From the NCBI GenBank assembly GCA_049514335.1, contig JBEKVE010000164.1:1-7064 (forward strand): a DNA stretch of 7,064 bases, read 5' to 3'. A model generated the notes under the pieces. That model saw nothing but the letters and a program-made list of their open reading frames with translations, was not told where the DNA came from and did no database searches. This DNA is from JBEKVE01 sp049514335 (GTDB lineage Bacteria > Actinomycetota > Acidimicrobiia > Acidimicrobiales > UBA8190). The number at the start of each line of letters is the position of its first letter. Within the stretch, counting starts at the first letter, position 1. The position numbers were made by a program, and so were the translations under genes. Shown piece after piece: positions 1 through 7,064 of the stretch.

Positions 1-2820
<2,820 letters not shown>

Positions 2821-2827
2821 GGGCGCA

Positions 2828-2833
2828 CCTCTC
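2828..2833 (-). promoter_or_regulatory. Ribosome binding site of the hybrid kinase
   Basis: GAGAGG on the minus strand, 7 nt before the GTG at 2820. It decides the start, because the reading frame stays open upstream into the intergenic region and another in-frame GTG lies further upstream without a comparably placed purine-rich site. Confidence 0.6.
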
Positions 2834-2865
2834 GCCGAGAACAGCCGGAGGAATTGTGGCCTGCC

Positions 2866-2880
2866 CCTCGATCGAGGATA
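2866..2880 (-). promoter_or_regulatory. Candidate -10 box and overlapping palindrome upstream of the kinase gene
   Basis: On the minus strand TATCCT (2880-2875) fits the actinobacterial TAnnnT -10 pattern and lies about 55 nt before the kinase GTG. No convincing -35 hexamer is visible 16-18 nt upstream. A perfect 12-bp palindrome, CCTCGATCGAGG (2866-2877), overlaps the 3' part of this box, as an operator would. The rest of the 217-bp spacer 2821-3037 shows no gene. Confidence 0.35.
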
Positions 2881-3009
2881 GCGATGGTGCACGACGACGT
2901 CCCGGGACAGCAGTGGGTCGGTACGCGAAGCGGCCCCGGCACGAGGGTCCGGGGCCTGCTCGGTCGATCCCTGTCGATGGTCCGGGCCACCGGGGGCCGG
3001 GCCGTGGGA

Positions 3010-3029
3010 GGAGCGCCGGGAGGCGCCCC
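3010..3029 (-). terminator. Possible terminator hairpin after whiB
   Basis: About 9 nt past the whiB stop, the minus-strand transcript can form an 8-bp stem (arms 3022-3029 and 3010-3017, including one G-U pair) closed by a 4-nt loop. No T-tract follows, so this would be the T-less hairpin type often proposed in high-GC actinobacteria. It may instead be incidental GC-rich folding. Confidence 0.35.
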
Positions 3030-3037
3030 ACCGGCAA

Positions 3038-3328
3038 TTACGAGGCGCGCCGCCGGGCGGCCAGCCAGGCCTTACGGAGCTTGCGCCGCTCCTCTTCGGA
3101 GGTGCCGCCCCAGATGCCCGACTCCTGGTTGGTGGCGAGAGCGAACTCGAGACACGGCTCGATGGCCTCGCACGCCCGGCACACCCGCTTGGCCGCCTCG
3201 ATCTGCTCGATGGCGGGCCCGGTGGTGCCTACCGGGAAGAAGAGGTCAGGCTCGGTGTGGCGACAGGCGGCCAGCTTGCGCCAGTCGTCCGCGTCCCACT
3301 CGACCGAGCGGTTCCACATGAGTGCCAC
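3038..3328 (-). CDS. whiB: WhiB-family [4Fe-4S] transcriptional regulator, WhiB1-like
   Basis: Small redox- and nitric-oxide-sensitive iron-sulfur protein of 96 residues. WhiB proteins bind the primary sigma factor and adjust transcription in the cytoplasm. Four cluster ligands are visible: Cys22, Cys50, Cys53 and Cys59, with spacing C-x27-C-x2-C-x5-C as in mycobacterial WhiB1. The LFFPVG motif follows the first Cys, the family GIWGG turn is at 71-75, and a basic tail (RRKLRKAW...RRR) ends the protein, the usual DNA-contact region. The frame stays open for 25 more codons upstream, but GTG at 3328 is preferred: AAGGAGG lies 6 nt before it and the resulting length suits the family. The ATG three codons later is too far from that site. 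The gene is transcribed away from the phosphodiesterase gene and ends 217 bp before the kinase. The exact WhiB subclass is inferred from cysteine spacing and overall likeness. Confidence 0.95.
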   Translation of the reverse strand: MALMWNRSVEWDADDWRKLAACRHTEPDLFFPVGTTGPAIEQIEAAKRVCRACEAIEPCLEFALATNQESGIWGGTSEEERRKLRKAWLAARRRAS

Positions 3329-3334
3329 GATGAC

Positions 3335-3341
3335 CCTCCTT
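3335..3341 (-). promoter_or_regulatory. Strong ribosome binding site of whiB
   Basis: AAGGAGG on the minus strand with a 6-nt spacer to GTG 3328. It fixes the start at that GTG rather than the ATG at 3403 (the first codon of the longest open frame) or the ATG at 3319. Confidence 0.8.
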
Positions 3342-3376
3342 CGGTACCGTGTCGTGCCTGTCTTCCGTGCCGCCCT

Positions 3377-3392
3377 TGTGATCCGGATCACT
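3377..3392. promoter_or_regulatory. CRP/FNR-type palindromic operator upstream of whiB
   Basis: TGTGATCCGGATCACT contains a perfect 14-bp palindrome (3378-3391). It matches the CRP consensus TGTGA-N6-TCACA at nine of ten defined positions. It lies about 49-64 nt before the whiB GTG and is downstream of the best whiB promoter I can see, so it could act as a roadblock or serve a second promoter. In Mycobacterium tuberculosis whiB1 is a known CRP (Rv3676) target, which supports the reading. Binding here is inferred. Confidence 0.55.
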
Positions 3393-3397
3393 TGGCT

Positions 3398-3414
3398 GGT
3401 CACAGGGGTTGACC
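3398..3414. repeat. Inverted repeat GGTCA-N7-TGACC in the whiB control region
   Basis: A 17-bp inverted repeat with 5-bp arms lies 5 bp from the CRP-like palindrome. It contains a reversed CRP half-site (TCACA, 3400-3404), and a further TGTGA half-site follows at 3423-3427. It may be a second operator. The arms are short, so chance is possible. Confidence 0.3.
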
Positions 3415-3440
3415 GCCAGGGATGTGACTCGGTGAACGTG

Positions 3441-3469
3441 AAACTACTCCCAAGCGCTCACCCCCGCAA
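3441..3469 (-). promoter_or_regulatory. Candidate promoter of whiB
   Basis: On the minus strand TTGCGG (3469-3464) and TAGTTT (3446-3441) are separated by exactly 17 nt. The -10 fits TAnnnT and the -35 keeps the TTG core, as for the main actinobacterial sigma factor. The predicted start near 3434 gives a leader of roughly 105 nt that includes the CRP-like palindrome and the GGTCA inverted repeat. Confidence 0.5.
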
Positions 3470-3508
3470 GCAGTAATTCGCCCCTCGGACGGTCCGGCGC
3501 CGGGCACC

Positions 3509-4297
3509 ATGGGGCCCATGATCGGCGACAACCGGGCCCCTACGCCGTGGCGCCGGGGTCCGGGGGAGCCCGTCACCGTGCTCGCCCACCGGGGCGGCGC
3601 CGGCCCCTGGCCCGAGAACTCCCTCGAGGCCTTCACCGCCGCCCTGCGGGCCGGTGCCGACGGGGTTGAGCTGGACGTGCGCCGCACCCTGGACGGGGTC
3701 CTGGTGGTGCACCACGACCCCGACGTGCCCGGGGTCGGGCCGGTGGCGCAGCTGCGGGCCCGTGACCTGCCCGCGCACGTCCCCACCCTGGTGGCGGTGC
3801 TCGAGGCGTGCGCCGGCGCCGCCCTCGACATCGAGGTCAAGAACCTGCCCACCGAGCCCGGCTTCGATCCCGATCACGGGGTGGCCGTCGACCTGGGGGC
3901 GCTCCTGGCCGACGGGGGTGCTGGTGGTGGCGGAGGTGCGGCGGGGCCGTCGCCGGTGCTGGTCTCCTCCTTCTGGCCCGACACGCTCGGCGCCCTGGCC
4001 GGTGCCGATCAGGCCTCCCGGGAGGCCGGTGGTCCCGCCCTCGCCCTGCTCGTCCACCCCGCATTCGACCTGGACTCGGCGCTCGAGGCCGCGCTCGGGC
4101 TCGGGTGCGCGGCGCTCAACCCCCATCACTCCCAGGTGACCGCCGACCTGGTCCGACGCTGCCACGACCTGGGGATGGCCGTGGTCACGTGGACGGTGAA
4201 CCTCCCCGCCGAGCTCGACGCCGTGGTCGGGGCGGGGGTCGACGCCGTGGTCACGGACCAGGTCGAGGCCACCCTGGTCCGACTGGGCCGTGCCTGA
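3509..4297 (+). CDS. Glycerophosphodiester phosphodiesterase (cytoplasmic, GDPD family)
   Basis: Hydrolyses glycerophosphodiesters, the deacylated phospholipid head groups, to glycerol 3-phosphate and an alcohol. The 262-residue TIM-barrel protein shows the family core in order: HRGG (His27, Arg28), PENSLEAF (35-42), GADGVELDV with Glu54 and Asp56, VVHHD with His69, LDIEVKN with Glu109 and Lys111, and a late VVTWTVN strand. Length is normal for short bacterial enzymes of the UgpQ type. No signal peptide or membrane segment is visible, so it should act in the cytoplasm. A Gly/Ala-rich loop near residues 135-150 is probably a surface insertion. Start is uncertain between ATG 3509 and ATG 3518, as neither has a good ribosome binding site. 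It is divergent from whiB and its stop lies 48 nt before etfB. I saw no convincing promoter of its own. Confidence 0.92.
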   Translation: MGPMIGDNRAPTPWRRGPGEPVTVLAHRGGAGPWPENSLEAFTAALRAGADGVELDVRRTLDGVLVVHHDPDVPGVGPVAQLRARDLPAHVPTLVAVLEACAGAALDIEVKNLPTEPGFDPDHGVAVDLGALLADGGAGGGGGAAGPSPVLVSSFWPDTLGALAGADQASREAGGPALALLVHPAFDLDSALEAALGLGCAALNPHHSQVTADLVRRCHDLGMAVVTWTVNLPAELDAVVGAGVDAVVTDQVEATLVRLGRA

Positions 4298-4308
4298 CCC
4301 CGGCCGGA

Positions 4309-4345
4309 TTGGTCGCCCGCCCGGTTGTCGGGGACAATCGGGTCC
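4309..4345 (+). promoter_or_regulatory. Candidate leaderless promoter and hairpin directly before etfB
   Basis: TTGGTC (4309-4314), an 18-nt spacer and GACAAT (4333-4338) end 7 nt before the etfB ATG. There is no Shine-Dalgarno sequence, so transcription may begin at or next to the start codon. The same bases form an inverted repeat, CCCGGTTGTC-GGG-GACAATCGGG (4320-4342), with 10 bp including one G-U pair. The -10 box therefore lies inside one arm. If transcription instead comes from upstream, this hairpin would sit 3 nt before the ATG and could limit translation. Confidence 0.4.
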
Positions 4346-5125
4346 ATGAACGTCGTTGTCTGTGTGAAGCAGATTCCCGATCCGGCCGCCCCACAAGCCC
4401 TCGATCCCCAGTCCCAGACCCTGGTCAGGGAGGGCAAGCTCATCCTCGACGATTCCGACGCCTACGGCGTCGAGATGGGCCTCCAGCTCGCCGAGCAGGC
4501 GGGCGGGGGAGAGGTGACCCTCGTGTCGATGGCTCCCGGGGGCGAGACCTCGGGGTTGCGCACCGCGCTCGCCATGGGCGCGGCCAAGGCCATCCTCGTG
4601 AGCGACGACGCCCTCAAGGGCTCCGACGCACTGTCCACGGCCAAGGCCATCGCCAAGGCGATCGAGCGGGTCCAGCCCGACCTCGTGATCGCCGCCACCG
4701 AGTCGACCGACGGCTACACCGGCACCATGCCGGTCCAGCTGGCCGAACTGCTCGGCCTGCCCTCGGTCACCTTCGCCAAGAAGGTGTCGGTGGGAGAAGG
4801 CCGCGTGCACGTCGAGCGCCAGACCGAAGCCGGCTACGACGAGATCGACTGTCCCCTCCCGGCCGTGGTGACGGTGACCGCCGGCGTCGTCGAGCCGCGC
4901 TACCCGTCGTTCAAGGGCATCATGGCCGCCAAGTCGAAGCCCGTCGAGCAGCTCACGGTGTCCGACCTCGGTCTCGACGCCGGCCAGGTGGGCGCGGCCG
5001 GTTCCCGTCAGGAGGTCACGGCGGTGACCGCCGCCGACGAGCGCAAGGCGGGCGAGATCGTGGTCGACGAGGGTGAGGGCTACGAGCAGGTCGTGCGCTT
5101 CCTCGAGCAGCTCAAGCTGATCTGA
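4346..5125 (+). CDS. etfB: Electron transfer flavoprotein subunit beta
   Basis: The 259-residue beta subunit of ETF, which pairs with EtfA. In typical ETFs the beta subunit holds AMP while FAD sits mainly on alpha. The dimer carries electrons from acyl-CoA dehydrogenases and related flavoenzymes to ETF:quinone oxidoreductase. The start MNVVVCVKQIPDP is the classical EtfB N-terminus. ESTDGYTG (119-126) is the nucleotide-binding loop, residues 156-178 fit the EtfB signature ending in PLPAVVTVT, and EPRYPSFKGIMAAKSKP (183-199) is the conserved recognition-loop region. The C-terminus VVRFLEQLKLI is also typical. Length is normal. An upstream in-frame TTG (4325) is rejected because it adds residues not seen in the family. 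The gene lies 48 nt after the phosphodiesterase gene and 84 nt before etfA, and is likely co-transcribed with etfA. Confidence 0.97.
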   Translation: MNVVVCVKQIPDPAAPQALDPQSQTLVREGKLILDDSDAYGVEMGLQLAEQAGGGEVTLVSMAPGGETSGLRTALAMGAAKAILVSDDALKGSDALSTAKAIAKAIERVQPDLVIAATESTDGYTGTMPVQLAELLGLPSVTFAKKVSVGEGRVHVERQTEAGYDEIDCPLPAVVTVTAGVVEPRYPSFKGIMAAKSKPVEQLTVSDLGLDAGQVGAAGSRQEVTAVTAADERKAGEIVVDEGEGYEQVVRFLEQLKLI

Positions 5126-5144
5126 GCCGGGGTCGCCGCCGCGC

Positions 5145-5170
5145 GTCGCCCGTCCCCGTCGCCCGTCCCC
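5145..5170 (+). repeat. Perfect 13-bp tandem duplication in the etfB-etfA spacer
   Basis: GTCGCCCGTCCCC occurs twice head to tail (5145-5157 and 5158-5170) with no mismatch. It lies in the 84-nt gap between etfB and etfA, ahead of the etfA ribosome binding site. It looks like a replication-slippage duplication; no function is evident. Confidence 0.8.
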
Positions 5171-5192
5171 ACAGCACCGCTTCCCACTCTCC

Positions 5193-5197
5193 AGGAG
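5193..5197 (+). promoter_or_regulatory. Ribosome binding site of etfA
   Basis: AGGAG lies 12 nt before the etfA ATG at 5210. The spacing is longer than usual, and the spacer is A-rich (AAAACGAGAAAC), unlike the surrounding GC-rich DNA, which would keep the start unstructured. Confidence 0.6.
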
Positions 5198-5209
5198 AAA
5201 ACGAGAAAC

Positions 5210-6181
5210 ATGTCGATCGACAAGGTTTGGGTCCTCGCCGAGATCGCCGACGGCAAGCCCACCAGCATCTCGCTCGAATTGCTCACCAAGGCCCGCTCGA
5301 TGGGGTCGACCACCGAGGCCGTGGCCTGGGGTGCCGACACCGCCGCGGTGGCGGGGGAGCTCGGCAACTACGGCGCCTCCACCGTCTACGACGTGGGCGA
5401 CATCGGCGCTGCGTTGCCCGGCGCGCCCGTGGCGGCGGCCCTGTCCGCGCTGGTGGAGGGCGGCAACCGCCCCGACGTCATCCTCATCCCCGCCAGCTAC
5501 GACGGGCGTGACATCGCCGCCCGGCTGTCGGTCCGCCTCGACTCCCCGGTCATCACGAACGTCGTCGACCTCACCGTCGACGGCGACGACGTCCTCTCCC
5601 AGCACGGGCTGTTCGGCGGCGCCCAGGTGGCGACGGCGCGCTTCACCGGCTCGCGTCCGTGGATCTTCGTGGTGCGGGCCAAGTCGTTCGCGGCCGAGCC
5701 CGCCGGCGGGCCCGCCGCTGCCGTCTCCGCCGCCGCACCCCCCGAACTGGGCGCCACCAACGCGGCGAAGGTCCTCGCCCGTCACGTCGAGGAGCGCACC
5801 GGCCCGAAGCTCGACGAGGCCGACGTGGTGGTGTCGGGCGGCCGGGGCCTCGGCGGTGCCGAGCACTACGCCCTCATCGAGGAGCTGGCCACGCTGTTGA
5901 AGGGTGCGGCCGGTGCGAGCCGCGCCATCGTCGACGCCGGGTGGGTCCCCTACTCCCACCAGGTGGGGCAGACCGGCAAGACGGTCAAGCCCACCGTCTA
6001 CATCGCCTGCGGTATCTCGGGGGCCACCCAGCACCTGGTGGGCATGAAGGGCTCCAAGAACATCGTCGCCATCAACAAGGACCAGGACGCCCCCATCTTC
6101 TCCGTGGCCGACCTGGGCATCGTGGGCGACGTGCACAAGGTGCTGCCCAAGCTCATCGAGGCGCTCAAGTCACGCGGCTGA
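5210..6181 (+). CDS. etfA: Electron transfer flavoprotein subunit alpha
   Basis: The 323-residue FAD-carrying subunit of ETF, partner of the EtfB just upstream. Domain I (1 to about 180) starts with VWVLAEIADGKP, and an Ala/Pro-rich linker follows near 160-185. The C-terminal FAD domain has VVVSGGRGLGG (206-216), SRAIVDAGW (237-245, with the conserved Arg238), PTVYIACGISGATQH (261-275), NIVAINKDQDAPIF (284-297) and ADLGIVGD (300-307), all hallmark EtfA motifs. Length and order are standard and no key residue is missing. ATG 5210 is chosen for its AGGAG site and the standard N-terminus. It is probably in one operon with etfB. The phosphatase gene follows after 37 nt and may be read through. 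Confidence 0.97.
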   Translation: MSIDKVWVLAEIADGKPTSISLELLTKARSMGSTTEAVAWGADTAAVAGELGNYGASTVYDVGDIGAALPGAPVAAALSALVEGGNRPDVILIPASYDGRDIAARLSVRLDSPVITNVVDLTVDGDDVLSQHGLFGGAQVATARFTGSRPWIFVVRAKSFAAEPAGGPAAAVSAAAPPELGATNAAKVLARHVEERTGPKLDEADVVVSGGRGLGGAEHYALIEELATLLKGAAGASRAIVDAGWVPYSHQVGQTGKTVKPTVYIACGISGATQHLVGMKGSKNIVAINKDQDAPIFSVADLGIVGDVHKVLPKLIEALKSRG

Positions 6182-6218
6182 GGATCGTGGCGCTGCAGCA
6201 CGCGCCGGGCGCGCGGCC

Positions 6219-6737
6219 GTGACGACCAGGTCGGTGTGGGTGCTGCGTCACGCCAAGGCGGCGCAGGGCGGCGGCGACGACCACGAACGCATCCTCACGG
6301 CCCGGGGCGTGCGACAGGCCGACGAGCTGCGCCGCTACCTGGCGACGGGGCAGTCGCCCCGTCCGCTCCCCACGACCGTGCTGTGCTCTTCGGCGCGCCG
6401 CGCCGTGCAGACCGCCGAGTCGGTGGTCGGTGATCTGGCGCCGGCGCCGGAGCTGCTCGTGGAGCGGGCGCTCTACCACGCCGACGCCGACGACGTTCTC
6501 GACCGTCTGCGCGTGCTGCCCGACGACACGGGCGCGGTGATGGTGGTGGGCCACAACCCGACGCTGCACGATGTCGCCGTGCTCCTTCTCGACCCGGCCG
6601 ACGAAGCCGGCGCGGCGCGCCTCGACGGTGGCTTTCCCACCGCTGCCCTGGCGGTGGTGACGGTGCCGGCCCGGACGTGGTCGCGCCTGGCGCCGGGCAC
6701 GGCCACCCTCGACGAGCTGTGGACGCCCGCCCGCTGA
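6219..6737 (+). CDS. sixA: SixA-like phosphohistidine phosphatase (histidine phosphatase superfamily)
   Basis: A 172-residue single-domain phosphatase. The N-terminal VWVLRHAKA carries the RHG-type catalytic pair Arg10-His11 in the RHAKA form typical of SixA. SSARRAVQTAE (57-67) provides the second arginine region, and VVGHNPT has the second catalytic His112. SixA removes phosphate from histidine on phosphotransfer proteins in E. coli; the substrate here is unknown. No membrane segment or signal peptide is visible, so it should be cytoplasmic. The GTG start is chosen because the first beta strand begins at once and no other start codon lies in frame just upstream. There is no clear ribosome binding site, and a short hairpin (6201-6213) precedes it, so translation may depend on coupling to etfA 37 nt upstream. 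It could equally act on a small-molecule phosphate ester, as other members of the superfamily do. Confidence 0.85.
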   Translation: MTTRSVWVLRHAKAAQGGGDDHERILTARGVRQADELRRYLATGQSPRPLPTTVLCSSARRAVQTAESVVGDLAPAPELLVERALYHADADDVLDRLRVLPDDTGAVMVVGHNPTLHDVAVLLLDPADEAGAARLDGGFPTAALAVVTVPARTWSRLAPGTATLDELWTPAR

Positions 6738-6745
6738 GGCGGGCG
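6724..6745. terminator. Hairpin between convergent genes, possible bidirectional terminator
   Basis: A perfect 8-bp stem, CGCCCGCC / GGCGGGCG (6724-6731 and 6738-6745), with a 6-nt loop that holds the phosphatase stop codon. It lies between two convergent stops only 10 nt apart, so it could end transcripts from both sides. Neither strand shows a T-tract after it. Confidence 0.45.
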
Positions 6746-6747
6746 CG

Positions 6748-7064
6748 TCAGACGAGCGGCCAGGGGTAGTGGTACTCGTCGGGATCCGGAGCCGGGAACC
6801 GGCCGTCGTCGACCAGCTCGTGCGCCCGCCGGCGCAGGGCGTCGACCTCGCGCGCCGACAGCAGGCGGCGCAGCGCCGGCAGCGGCGCGTCGGCCACACG
6901 CGAGACGTCCTCGAGCAGCGCCGGCGGGACCGGCTCGGCCGCGAACTCCCAGATGACGGTGCGCAGCTTGGGCTCGGAGTGGAAGCACAGGCCGTTGTCG
7001 ATGGCCCACACCTCGCCGTCCTCGCCGAGCAGGCAGTGCCCGCTCTTGCGGTCGGTGTTGTTGG
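6748..7064 (-). CDS. SCO1664-family protein (PI3/PI4-kinase-like), C-terminal part only
   Basis: The 5' end lies beyond the right edge; about 104 residues to the stop are visible. The opening stretch NNTDRKSGHCLL followed by VWAIDNGLCFH and EPKLRTVIWEFA matches the conserved core of the actinobacterial SCO1664 family (TIGR03843), which has distant likeness to phosphatidylinositol 3-/4-kinases. In that reading NNTDRK is the catalytic-loop motif and AIDNG supplies the metal-binding Asp, as DFG does in kinases. A helical C-terminus (LLSAREVDALRRRAHELVDDG) and a Trp/Tyr-rich tail (EYHYPWPLV) follow. The GTG at 7011 is only an internal Val codon, because the family core begins before it. The biochemical role of the family is not established to my knowledge. 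The gene converges on the phosphatase gene. Confidence 0.75.
   Translation of the reverse strand, partial: NNTDRKSGHCLLGEDGEVWAIDNGLCFHSEPKLRTVIWEFAAEPVPPALLEDVSRVADAPLPALRRLLSAREVDALRRRAHELVDDGRFPAPDPDEYHYPWPLV

Noticed and set aside
3329..3403. A 25-residue N-terminal extension of WhiB starting at ATG 3403
   Set aside because: The extension would cover the CRP-like palindrome. AAGGAGG sits 6 nt before GTG 3328, and the shorter protein matches the usual WhiB1 length.
3494..3503. Ten-bp palindrome CCGGCGCCGG just before the phosphodiesterase start
   Set aside because: Made only of G and C in a region of extreme GC content; expected by chance and has no supporting context.
4325..4345. An upstream TTG start for etfB
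   Set aside because: It would add seven residues (MSGTIGS) before the canonical EtfB N-terminus and has no ribosome binding site.
3458..6136. An 892-codon open frame on the minus strand across etfA, etfB and the phosphodiesterase gene
   Set aside because: All three plus-strand genes happen to lie in the same frame, and the antisense codons are exact reverse complements of theirs. It stays open only because TTA, CTA and TCA are rare in such GC-rich genes. The predicted protein is low-complexity Gly/His/Asp/Arg sequence with no recognisable domain.

Overview
The window reads as chromosomal DNA from a high-GC actinobacterium. By eye it is about 70% G+C or more, almost every third codon position is G or C, and it carries a WhiB protein, a family confined to Actinobacteria and their phages. 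The WhiB sequence (FFPVGTTGPAIEQIEAAK; GIWGGTSEEERRKLRK) looks closest to those I associate with the class Acidimicrobiia, but that placement is inference. No mobile element, tRNA, rRNA or CRISPR array was seen. The gene order looks like core chromosome rather than an island.

Layout, left to right. (1) Positions 1-2820, minus strand: a large membrane-bound hybrid sensor histidine kinase (TM, CHASE3-like sensor, TM, HAMP, PAS, PAS, HisKA, HATPase, receiver). Its C-terminus lies off the left edge. (2) 2821-3037: a 217-bp spacer with a candidate -10 box overlapped by a perfect 12-bp palindrome, plus a hairpin just after whiB. (3) 3038-3328, minus: a 96-residue WhiB iron-sulfur regulator whose cysteine spacing matches WhiB1. 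(4) 3329-3508: a 180-bp divergent control region with a good whiB promoter and a near-consensus CRP-type palindrome. (5) 3509-4297, plus: a cytoplasmic glycerophosphodiester phosphodiesterase. (6) 4346-5125 and 5210-6181, plus: etfB and etfA, the two subunits of electron transfer flavoprotein. (7) 6219-6737, plus: a SixA-like histidine phosphatase. (8) 6748-7064, minus: the C-terminal part of an SCO1664-family (PI3/PI4-kinase-like) protein, convergent with the phosphatase.

How they may work together. EtfB and EtfA form one heterodimer that passes electrons from acyl-CoA dehydrogenases and similar flavoenzymes to the quinone pool. The phosphodiesterase just upstream releases glycerol 3-phosphate from phospholipid head groups, so this plus-strand run has a loose lipid-catabolism and energy theme. 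The kinase and WhiB are regulatory genes on the opposite strand. WhiB under a CRP-type site would resemble whiB1 control in mycobacteria.

I did not find a clearly new biological system. The observations most worth checking are the CRP-like operator at whiB, a possible leaderless promoter folded into a hairpin directly before etfB, and the pairing of a histidine phosphatase with the poorly understood SCO1664-type kinase-like protein.
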